Source: Paractinoplanes abujensis
Lineage (GTDB): Bacteria > Actinomycetota > Actinomycetes > Mycobacteriales > Micromonosporaceae
Assembly (NCBI RefSeq): GCF_014204895.1
Contig: NZ_JACHMF010000001.1
Location: 8,556,001-8,620,000, forward strand
Length of the DNA stretch: 64,000 bases
Direction: 5' to 3'
Below are positions 34,929-41,617 of this stretch, piece by piece; position 1 is the stretch's first letter, and each line of letters opens with the position of its first letter. Both the position numbers and the translations under genes were made by a program. The notes beneath the pieces were generated by a model. That model searched no databases. It saw nothing but the letters and a program-made list of their open reading frames with translations, and was not told the DNA's origin.

Positions 34929-36052
34929 AGACCGAGGACCAGGTCCCGTACCCGCACCTGTGGGACCTCTATCTGGCCGTGATCGCGGCCGCCGCGGTCA
35001 CCGTGGTCCTCGTCGTCGATCGCCCATGGCCCGCCAAGCTCGGCGCGGCCGGGGCGATCGGCGCGATGGCGTTGCTGCACGCCGTTTTCGGGCGTGACCT
35101 GATCCGGGCCGACCGGACGAGCAGCCGTCTGCTCGCCGCGCATCTGGTCCTGTTCGCCACCGCGGTCACGCTGGTGCCGGAGTCGAACTGGCTGCTCTTC
35201 GCCCTCATCCCGCTGATGTTTCAGCTGGCCGGGCTGCGCCAGGCGACCATCGCGGTGGTGCTGGCCAATGCGGCGCTGCCCGTCTCCGATCTGATCCTGC
35301 GGCCCGACACGTTCGGCTTGGACCTGGTCATCGCGGCCATCTCCTGCGCGACGGGCATCTGGCTCGGTTTCTGGATCATCCGGGTGATCGAGCAGAGCCA
35401 GGAACGGCACCGCCTCATCGTCGAGCTGGAGAACAGCCGGGCCGAGGTCGCGCGGTTGTCCCGCGAGGCCGGTGTCACGGCCGAGCGGTCCCGGCTCGCG
35501 GCCGAGATCCACGACACGCTGGCCCAGGGTTTCACCAGCATCATCACGCTCCTGCAGGCCGCCGACCCCGAACTCAAGGACGACAAGATCGCGCTCGCGG
35601 TGCGCACCGCCCGCGAGAATCTGGCCGAGTCGCGGTCGCTCGTGGCGGCGCTTTCCCCCGCGCCCCTGGCCTCGATCTCACTTCCTTCCGCCGTACGGCG
35701 TCAGGTCGAACGGTTCGCTGAGGAGTCCGGCGTCCGCGCCGGCTTGCGCGTCACCGGCGACGAACGGGATCTGCCCACGGCGGCCGAGGTGGTGCTGCTG
35801 CGGGCGGCGCAGGAGGCGTTGACCAACGTACGGCGGCACGCCTCGGCGCAGGAGGCCGCGGTGCTGCTCGCGTACACGCCTGCCGCGGTCCGCCTGGTCG
35901 TGCGGGACGACGGCTGCGGGTTCGTGCCCGGCGCGGCCGACGGCTACGGGCTGGCCGGCATGCGGGCGCGGGCCGAGCAGGTCAACGGGGCCGTCACCGT
36001 GCACAGCGACCCCGATACCGGCACGACGATCGAAGTGGAGGTGCCGGTGTGA
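34925..36052 (+). CDS. NarL-family sensor histidine kinase
   Basis: The 375-aa kinase has an N-terminal membrane region of about five or six segments (residues 15-150), a short coiled linker, and a HisKA_3 domain with His196 in LAAEIHDTLAQGFTSIITLL. The ATPase domain has AAQEALTNVRRHA and GYGLAGMRARAEQVNGAVTV. The GTG start overlaps the permease stop. Its position behind an exporter, with little extracellular domain, resembles kinases that sense membrane stress or the exported drug; this is inference. Confidence 0.92.
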   Translation: MKTEDQVPYPHLWDLYLAVIAAAAVTVVLVVDRPWPAKLGAAGAIGAMALLHAVFGRDLIRADRTSSRLLAAHLVLFATAVTLVPESNWLLFALIPLMFQLAGLRQATIAVVLANAALPVSDLILRPDTFGLDLVIAAISCATGIWLGFWIIRVIEQSQERHRLIVELENSRAEVARLSREAGVTAERSRLAAEIHDTLAQGFTSIITLLQAADPELKDDKIALAVRTARENLAESRSLVAALSPAPLASISLPSAVRRQVERFAEESGVRAGLRVTGDERDLPTAAEVVLLRAAQEALTNVRRHASAQEAAVLLAYTPAAVRLVVRDDGCGFVPGAADGYGLAGMRARAEQVNGAVTVHSDPDTGTTIEVEVPV

Positions 36053-36666
36053 TCAGGATTCTGCTGGTGGACGACCATCCCGTCGTACGGCACGGGTTGC
36101 GCGGCATGCTCGAGGCCGAACCCGACCTGACCGTGATCGGCGAGGCGTCGTCGGGGGCCGAGGGGGTCGAGCAGGCGGTGACGCTGCGCCCCGACGTCGT
36201 GCTGATGGATCTGCGCATGCCGGGCGGCGACGGGGTGACGGCCACCGAACAGATCGTGGCCCGAGCTTCCGGCGTACGGGTCATGGTCCTGACCACGTAC
36301 GAGTCGGACCGCGACATCCTGCGCGCGATCGAGGCCGGCGCCGGCGGCTACCTGCTCAAGGACGCGTCACCGACGGAACTGGCCGACGCCGTACGGGCCG
36401 CCGCCCGGGGCGAGACCGTGCTCGCCCCCAGCGTGGCGTCTTCACTGATCAAGAGCGTCCGCCGGCCCGCGCCACCGGCCCTGTCGGCGCGCGAGACCGA
36501 GGTGCTGCGGCTGGTGGCCCGCGGCCTGACGAACGCCGACATCGGCAAGCAGCTGTTCATCTCGGAGGCGACCGTCAAGACCCACCTGTTGCGCGCGTTC
36601 AACAAGCTCGACGTGGCCGACCGTACGGCCGCCGTCACCACGGCCATGGAGCACGGCCTGATCTGA
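36049..36666 (+). CDS. NarL/LuxR-type response regulator
   Basis: The 205-aa regulator has a receiver domain with Asp54 (VVLMDLRMPGGDG), Lys in YLLKDASPTE and a LuxR HTH (LSARETEVLRLVARGLTNAD through TVKTHLLRAFNKLDVADRTA). The GTG start overlaps the kinase stop by 4 nt. It ends the operon of two exporters plus a two-component system and may control that operon. Confidence 0.94.
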   Translation: MIRILLVDDHPVVRHGLRGMLEAEPDLTVIGEASSGAEGVEQAVTLRPDVVLMDLRMPGGDGVTATEQIVARASGVRVMVLTTYESDRDILRAIEAGAGGYLLKDASPTELADAVRAAARGETVLAPSVASSLIKSVRRPAPPALSARETEVLRLVARGLTNADIGKQLFISEATVKTHLLRAFNKLDVADRTAAVTTAMEHGLI

Positions 36667-36778
36667 GCCCGCGACTCTCACAGGAACCGCCAAGGCCGCC
36701 CACAGGGCAAGGCCAAGGGGAACGCGCACCGTAGTTGAGGTGTCCACCAGCAGGGGACCACAACGAACGGAGGCACGG

Positions 36779-37027
36779 ATGGAACGGGAGTCCGGCCGGC
36801 GCAGTGCCGTGCTGCTCACCGGCGTCTTGGTGGTGGCCGGTGTGGCCGGGACCGCCGCCGTGGCCGCGGCCGCCTACGCGTCCTCGTCGGTCACCACGAC
36901 CGACGAGTCGGCCAGTTCGTCATCGTCATCTTCCTCGTCGTCGTCCTCGTCGGCCGACGACTGGCCCGCGCTGTCCGACGACAGCTCCTCGTCCGGCGGG
37001 CAGTCCGCCACCTCCGGGGGTTCGTGA
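36779..37027 (+). CDS. Small Ser-rich membrane or secreted protein
   Basis: The 82-aa protein has one hydrophobic segment (SAVLLTGVLVVAGVAGTAAV), which is a signal peptide or anchor. It then has a run of about 13 Ser (residues 45-57), an acidic ADDWPALSDD and a Ser/Gly tail. GGAGG precedes the chosen ATG. It lies directly before the ApbE-like flavin transferase, which starts 1 bp after its stop. It is therefore a candidate substrate or partner, although the usual D-x-x-S/T-G-A-S/T flavinylation motif is not clear in it. Confidence 0.7.
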   Translation: MERESGRRSAVLLTGVLVVAGVAGTAAVAAAAYASSSVTTTDESASSSSSSSSSSSSSADDWPALSDDSSSSGGQSATSGGS

Positions 37028-37028
37028 C

Positions 37029-37937
37029 ATGCCGCTCATCGAGGCGCTGCCGGTCGGGGCCGGCACGGCACAGTGGAACGTCTGGGGCACCGTGGCCCGG
37101 GTGGTCGTCACCGACCCCGCGCTCGTTCCCGACGCGGAAGGCCTGGTCCGCGACGAGCTGGCCGCCGTCGACGGAGCCTGCAGCCGGTTCCGCGACGACG
37201 CCGAGCTGCGGCGGGCCTGCACCGGCGGGCCCGTCACGGTCAGCCCGCTGCTGGCCGAACTGGTCGCCGCGGCGCTCACCGCGGCCCGCGACACCGGCGG
37301 CGACGTCGACCCGACCGTGGGCGGGGCCCTGTGCGGGCTCGGCTACGACCGGGACTTCGCGGTGCTGACCGGGTGCGAGGTGGCGCCCGCGGTCCGCATC
37401 TTCACTGCCCCCGACTGGCGGTCGGTGCGGTTGCGCGGCCGCCAACTGACCGTGCCCGCCGGGGTGCTGCTCGACCTGGGGGCCACGGCCAAGGCGGTCG
37501 CCGCCGATCGGGCCGCGGCCCGGGTCGCGGCCCACCTGGGCACCGGCGTGCTGGTCGCGCTGGGCGGCGACATCGCGACCGCCGGGCCCGGGCCGGCCGG
37601 TGGCTGGCGGGTGCTGGTGCAGGACCGGCCGGGCGACCCCGCCTGCACCGTCCGGCTCCCGGCGGGCGCGGCGCTGGCCACGTCGAGCACGGCGTCCCGC
37701 ACGTGGGGGCGGCCCGGCGAATTGCTGCACCACATCATCGACCCGCGCACCGGCCGGCCCGCCGCGCGAGTGTGGCGTACGGTTTCGGTCGCCGCCTTCT
37801 CCTGCCTGCGCGCCAACACCCTGAGCACGGCGGCGGTTGTGCGCGGCCACGACGCTCCCGCACTTCTCGGCGGCGCGCCCAGCCGGCTGGTCACCCCCGG
37901 CCTCGACGTGTTGCGGCTCGGCGGGTGGCCGGCATGA
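37029..37937 (+). CDS. apbE: ApbE-family FAD:protein FMN transferase
   Basis: The 302-aa enzyme attaches FMN to Ser/Thr of extracytosolic redox proteins. Family segments are WNVWGTVARVVVTDPALV, DELAAVDGACSRFRDDAEL, the LLDLGATAKAVAADRAAARV block, GVLVALGGDIATAGP and HHIIDPRTGRPAARVWRTVS. No signal peptide or lipobox is visible, unlike many ApbE proteins, so it may act on the cytoplasmic side or be held by partners. It overlaps the ferric-reductase-like gene by 4 nt. Confidence 0.88.
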   Translation: MPLIEALPVGAGTAQWNVWGTVARVVVTDPALVPDAEGLVRDELAAVDGACSRFRDDAELRRACTGGPVTVSPLLAELVAAALTAARDTGGDVDPTVGGALCGLGYDRDFAVLTGCEVAPAVRIFTAPDWRSVRLRGRQLTVPAGVLLDLGATAKAVAADRAAARVAAHLGTGVLVALGGDIATAGPGPAGGWRVLVQDRPGDPACTVRLPAGAALATSSTASRTWGRPGELLHHIIDPRTGRPAARVWRTVSVAAFSCLRANTLSTAAVVRGHDAPALLGGAPSRLVTPGLDVLRLGGWPA

Positions 37938-38662
37938 GCGACGGCCTCTGGTATTTCGCGCGCGGCAGCGGCGTCGTTTCGCTGGTGCTGCTGAGCGTCG
38001 TGGTGGCGCTGGGCATCGGCGCCCGCAGCGGCCGTACGGCGTTCGGCCTGCCCCGGTTCGCGGTGAACCTGCTGCACCGCAACGCCGCCCTGCTGGCCGT
38101 GGTGTTCGTGGCCGGGCACGTCATCGGCCTGCTCTTCGACCCGTACGCGCAATTGCGGGTCTTCGACCTGGTGCTGCCGTTAGTGGGCAACTATCGCCCG
38201 CTCTGGCAGGGGCTGGGCACGCTGGCCTTCGACCTGCTGCTGGCCATCGCGATCACGAGCCTGCTGCGCCGGCGACTCGGGGCCCGGGTGTGGCGGGTCG
38301 TGCACTGGCTGGCCTACCTGTGCTGGCCCGTGGCGCTGATGCACGGCCTCGGCACCGGCTCCGACAACGGCACGGTCTGGCTCCGGACGATCGCGGCCTT
38401 GTGCACGCTGCTCGTCGTGGCCGCCGTCGCCTGGCGCCTGACTCCGTCCTTCACCCGTTTCCCCGACCGCGTTCGGCGGCGCCTCAACCCTCGCCTCTTG
38501 CCCATCCCGGCCCCGCCCGGCCCCTCGCTCTCGGCCCGGCCCACCACCCCGGCGGCGGCTCGGCCCGGCACGCCGCCGTCGGCTCGGCCCGGCACCCCGA
38601 CGGCGGCCCGGCCCACCACCCCGCCGCCGGCTCGGCCCGGCCCGTACGAGGAGGTTCGATGA
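37934..38662 (+). CDS. Ferric-reductase-like heme membrane protein
   Basis: The 242-aa protein has about six membrane helices and His residues placed for heme ligation (NLLHRNAALL, FVAGHVIGLLF, RVVHWLAYL, ALMHGLGTGS). This is the ferric-reductase/YedZ-like transmembrane fold. From residue 200 the tail is Pro-rich with repeats such as ARPGTPPSARPGTPTAARPT. No flavin or NAD domain is fused, so the neighbouring NuoF-like and ferredoxin proteins could supply electrons. ATGA overlaps occur at both ends. Confidence 0.86.
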   Translation: MSDGLWYFARGSGVVSLVLLSVVVALGIGARSGRTAFGLPRFAVNLLHRNAALLAVVFVAGHVIGLLFDPYAQLRVFDLVLPLVGNYRPLWQGLGTLAFDLLLAIAITSLLRRRLGARVWRVVHWLAYLCWPVALMHGLGTGSDNGTVWLRTIAALCTLLVVAAVAWRLTPSFTRFPDRVRRRLNPRLLPIPAPPGPSLSARPTTPAAARPGTPPSARPGTPTAARPTTPPPARPGPYEEVR

Positions 38663-39867
38663 CCAGCGTCGCGGAGGCGCCGCCCGGCAGTTCGGTGCGG
38701 CTCAGGCTGCTCGCCGACCCGGCCGGGACCCGGCTCGACACCCACCTGACCCAGCACGGCCGCCTCCCCGCGGCCGACCCCGCCCAGGTGATCGGCATGG
38801 CCCGCGACGCCGGGCTGACCGGCCGCGGCGGCGCCGGTTTCCCGTTGTGGCGCAAGCTCGGCGCGGTGACGGCGACCCGCCGCCCGGCCGTGGTGATCGC
38901 CAACGGCGCCGAGGGCGAGCCGGCCAGCGGCAAGGACAAGGTGCTGCTCGCCTACGCGCCGAATCTCGTTCTGGACGGCCTCCAACTGGTCGCCACCGGC
39001 GCGCCGGATGCTGTTCTGTACGCGCCCGGCGCGGCCCACCCGGCGCTGGCCCGCCTGCTCGACCAGCGTCGGTCGGCCGGTCTCGACCGGGTGCCGGTCC
39101 GGCTGGTCGCGGCGCCCGACGCGTTCGTGGCGGGGGAGGAGAGCGCGGTGGCTTCGGCCGTCGCGGGCGGGGGCGCAGTGCCGGCCGACAAGCTGGTGCG
39201 GATCACCGAGGCGGGAACGCTGGTCCAGAACGTCGAAACGCTCGCGCATCTGGCGATGATCGCGCGTTACGGGCCCGGGTGGTTCCGGGCGGCCGGCACG
39301 TACGACGAGCCGGGCACGTTCCTGGCCACCGTCAGTGGTCCGGTCGTGTCACCCGGCGTGGTCGAGGCCGGCTACGGCGTGACGCTGGGTGAGCTGATCG
39401 CAGCGGCGGGCGGTGTGACGCGGGAGCTGAGCGCGGTGCTCGTGGGCGGCTATCACGGCGCCTGGGTGCCGGCCGACCCGCGCCTGCCGGTCAGCCGCGC
39501 GGCTCTCACCCCGTACGGGGGAAGCCCCGGCGCCGGCGTGATCATGGCCCTGCCGGTGGGCGCGTGCGGGCTCGTCGAGACAGCCCGGATCGCTGGTTAC
39601 CTGGCCGAGCAGAGCGCCGGGCAGTGCGGCCCGTGCGTCAACGGGTTGCCGCGGCTCGCGAGCACGCTCGCCGATCTGGCTCACCGCCGCGCCCGTCCGG
39701 GGTTGCCGGCCGAGGTCGAGCGGCTGGCCCGGCTGGTCACGGGGCGCGGCGCCTGCCGCCACCCGGACGGCACGGCCCGCTTGATCCACAGCGCGATGCG
39801 CGCCTTCCATGCGGACGTCATCGCGCATCTGAACGGACACTGCGTGGCCGAGGGAAGTCACCGATGA
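38659..39867 (+). CDS. NuoF-like flavoprotein (NADH dehydrogenase 51-kDa-like)
   Basis: The 402-aa protein matches the FMN/NADH module of complex I subunit F. It contains LTGRGGAGFPLWRKLGAVTA (GRGGAGFP), VIANGAEGEPASGKDKVLL, AGEESAVASAVAG and LVQNVETLAHLAMIARYG, plus a SLBB-like part (FLATVSGPVVSPGVVEAGYG). The Fe-S domain reads SAGQCGPCVNGL...GRGACRHPDG: the first Cys of the usual CxxCxxC is Ala, leaving three visible ligands. It overlaps both neighbours by 4 nt and is probably soluble on the cytoplasmic side. Confidence 0.87.
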   Translation: MTSVAEAPPGSSVRLRLLADPAGTRLDTHLTQHGRLPAADPAQVIGMARDAGLTGRGGAGFPLWRKLGAVTATRRPAVVIANGAEGEPASGKDKVLLAYAPNLVLDGLQLVATGAPDAVLYAPGAAHPALARLLDQRRSAGLDRVPVRLVAAPDAFVAGEESAVASAVAGGGAVPADKLVRITEAGTLVQNVETLAHLAMIARYGPGWFRAAGTYDEPGTFLATVSGPVVSPGVVEAGYGVTLGELIAAAGGVTRELSAVLVGGYHGAWVPADPRLPVSRAALTPYGGSPGAGVIMALPVGACGLVETARIAGYLAEQSAGQCGPCVNGLPRLASTLADLAHRRARPGLPAEVERLARLVTGRGACRHPDGTARLIHSAMRAFHADVIAHLNGHCVAEGSHR

Positions 39868-40082
39868 GCAACCGGTTGCACGTCGACTGGACCGCCTGTG
39901 ACGGGCGGGGTCTCTGCGCCGAGTTACTGCCCGAGATGCTCACCGAGGACGACTGGGGCTACCCCGTCGCGCGCGACGACATGACGGTGCCGCCGGCCCT
40001 GGAGCCGGCGGCCCGTCAAGCCGTGAACCGATGCCCGGCCCTGGCGTTGCGCCTGGTCGGTGCAGATCGCCGCGACGCGTAA
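39864..40082 (+). CDS. Ferredoxin, 3Fe-4S type
   Basis: The 72-aa protein begins LHVDWTACDGRGLCAELLPE and later has RCPALALRL. The C-x5-C ... C-P spacing with a non-Cys in the middle is that of a [3Fe-4S] ferredoxin, common in actinobacteria. It is the last gene of the redox cluster, overlaps the NuoF-like gene by ATGA, and would carry electrons between it and the heme membrane protein. Confidence 0.88.
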   Translation: MSNRLHVDWTACDGRGLCAELLPEMLTEDDWGYPVARDDMTVPPALEPAARQAVNRCPALALRLVGADRRDA

Positions 40083-40126
40083 GTGAAGACGCATCCCCGT
40101 TTGATCACGCCGTTTAAGCTCGTGCG

Positions 40127-41308
40127 GTGCTGAGGGTGGTGCGGCTGGTGCTGGCGGTGGCGATCACCGCCGCCGCCGCCCTGGGCGTGGCCCGCCTGAC
40201 CACCCCGGCCGACGGCGGCATCACCCGCCAACTGGCCTTCCTGCGCAGCGAGCTGGAGTCCGGCGCGGCCGAGGACGCGCAACAGCAGTTCCCCGAGGGC
40301 TATTTCTTCCTGTACGCCCTGTACGGCCTCACCGCGGTCGACGCCTCGCGCCTCGAGGACGCCCGCTGGGCGCTGACCCACCTCGAGTCCGACGCGGGCC
40401 GGGCCCCGTTCACCGGCGACATGCCCCTGAAGTACGGCGTCTTCTACCGCGGCTGGGTCAACTGGCTGCGCGGCGGCATCGCGGCCCTGTCACGCGACCC
40501 CGGCGAGCTGCGCCAGTTCGAGCAGGACTCGGCCGAGATCGCCGCCGCCTTCGACGCGTCCCCCACGCCCTACCTGACCTCCTACCCGGGCCAGGCGTGG
40601 CCGGTCGACTCGACGGTGGCGATGGCGTCGCTGCGCCTGCACGACAAAGTGCTGACCCCCAAGTACGAGGAGACGACGATCGTCTGGCTGGCCAACGTCC
40701 GGGCCGGCCTCGACCCCGCCACCCAGCTGATCCCGCACACGGTCGACGCCGACACGGGCGAGCCGACCTCCGGGGCCCAGGGCACGTCGCAGAGCATCAT
40801 CAACCGCTTCCTGCCCGAGATCGACGCCGACTTCGCCACACAGCAATACACCAGATTCCGTACGTGGTTCCTCGACGCCCCGTTGGGTCTCGGCCCCGCC
40901 GTACGGGAATATCCGGTCGGTTTCGACGGCCCGGCCAACGTCGACTCGGGCCCGCTCGTCCTGGGCATCAGCCTCTCCGCCACGGCCGTCACCATCGGCG
41001 CCGCCCGCGTCCACGGCGATGCTTCCCTGGCCACGAGCCTGTCTCAGTTCGGCGAGGTGGCCGGCTGGCCGCTCGCCACCCCGTGGACCAAGCGGTACGC
41101 CTTCGGCCTGGCCCCGATCGGCGACGCGTTCCTGGCCTGGTCCAAGTCAGCCCGGCTGTGGGTGGCCGCTCCGCCCGCGGAATTGCCGTCCCGCTACATC
41201 TCCGTGTGGTGGCGCCTGCCGCTGCTCACGCTGTTCCTGGCTGTGGGCGCTGCACCCTGGCTGCTGCGGGCCGCCGTCCGCCGCCGGCGAGCCGGTTCCT
41301 CGGCCTGA
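40127..41308 (+). CDS. Unknown membrane-anchored protein, helical-barrel-like
   Basis: The 393-aa protein has an N-terminal membrane helix (VVRLVLAVAITAAAALGVAR) and a C-terminal one (WRLPLLTLFLAVGAAPWLL) ending RRRRAGSSA. The middle (for example GYFFLYALYGLTAVDASRLE, YPGQAWPVDSTVAMASLRLH and FDGPANVDSGPLVLGISLSA) is helical with conserved-looking aromatic and Asp residues. It vaguely recalls alpha/alpha-barrel enzymes such as linalool dehydratase-like proteins. GTG start. I do not assign a reaction. Confidence 0.6.
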   Translation: MLRVVRLVLAVAITAAAALGVARLTTPADGGITRQLAFLRSELESGAAEDAQQQFPEGYFFLYALYGLTAVDASRLEDARWALTHLESDAGRAPFTGDMPLKYGVFYRGWVNWLRGGIAALSRDPGELRQFEQDSAEIAAAFDASPTPYLTSYPGQAWPVDSTVAMASLRLHDKVLTPKYEETTIVWLANVRAGLDPATQLIPHTVDADTGEPTSGAQGTSQSIINRFLPEIDADFATQQYTRFRTWFLDAPLGLGPAVREYPVGFDGPANVDSGPLVLGISLSATAVTIGAARVHGDASLATSLSQFGEVAGWPLATPWTKRYAFGLAPIGDAFLAWSKSARLWVAAPPAELPSRYISVWWRLPLLTLFLAVGAAPWLLRAAVRRRRAGSSA

Positions 41309-41617
41309 CCAGACCGGTCTGCTCGGCGGCGTCCAGCTAGCCGAATGCATGCTGCTGCGCCCCTCGGCGAAGAGCGTTTGGCCGATTTAAGCCGAAAAAA
41401 CCGTTCCGCCGGTAACGAGGCGATAGGCCGGTTAGATTACGGAAGGCGAGAAGCCGGATCTTTCTCGGTTTTCGCTGCTCGGCCGGCCCAAGCCGGTTCC
41501 CCGAGCCCCGCCATCGGTGCGGTACCCGAACAGGCAAACCCGCCGTGAGGCGGAGACGCAAAGCCAGGGGCCTCCCCCGACGGAGGCAGCCCAGCCGCCG
41601 AAGGAGAACAGAAGGAC
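41309..41617. other. Leader region of the Calx-beta gene
   Basis: The 309-bp gap contains the cyclic-di-GMP-I riboswitch (41515-41600). Upstream at about 41390-41450 is a less GC-rich stretch with TTAGATTACGG, a possible -10 element. If transcription starts there, the 5' UTR is about 150-170 nt. No gene is supported. Confidence 0.6.
41515..41600 (+). promoter_or_regulatory. Cyclic-di-GMP-I (GEMM-I) riboswitch
   Basis: The GEMM-I hallmarks occur in order: CAGGCAAACC, a stem CCGCC with GNRA tetraloop GTGA and GGCGG, then AGACGCAAAGCCAGGGGCCT, a second stem, and GGAGGCAGCCCAGCCGCC. Closing helix P1 forms between CGGTG (41515-41519) and CGCCG (41596-41600). The element ends 17 nt before the Calx-beta ATG and adjoins AAGGAG, so control is probably at translation initiation. 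No terminator stem lies between aptamer and start codon. Identification rests on motif match; the ligand is family knowledge. Confidence 0.88.

Noticed and set aside
41390..41450. WhiG/FliA-type promoter before the riboswitch (TTTAAGCC ... GGCGATAGG)
   Set aside because: The spacing between the two elements is about 31 bp, twice what this sigma factor needs.
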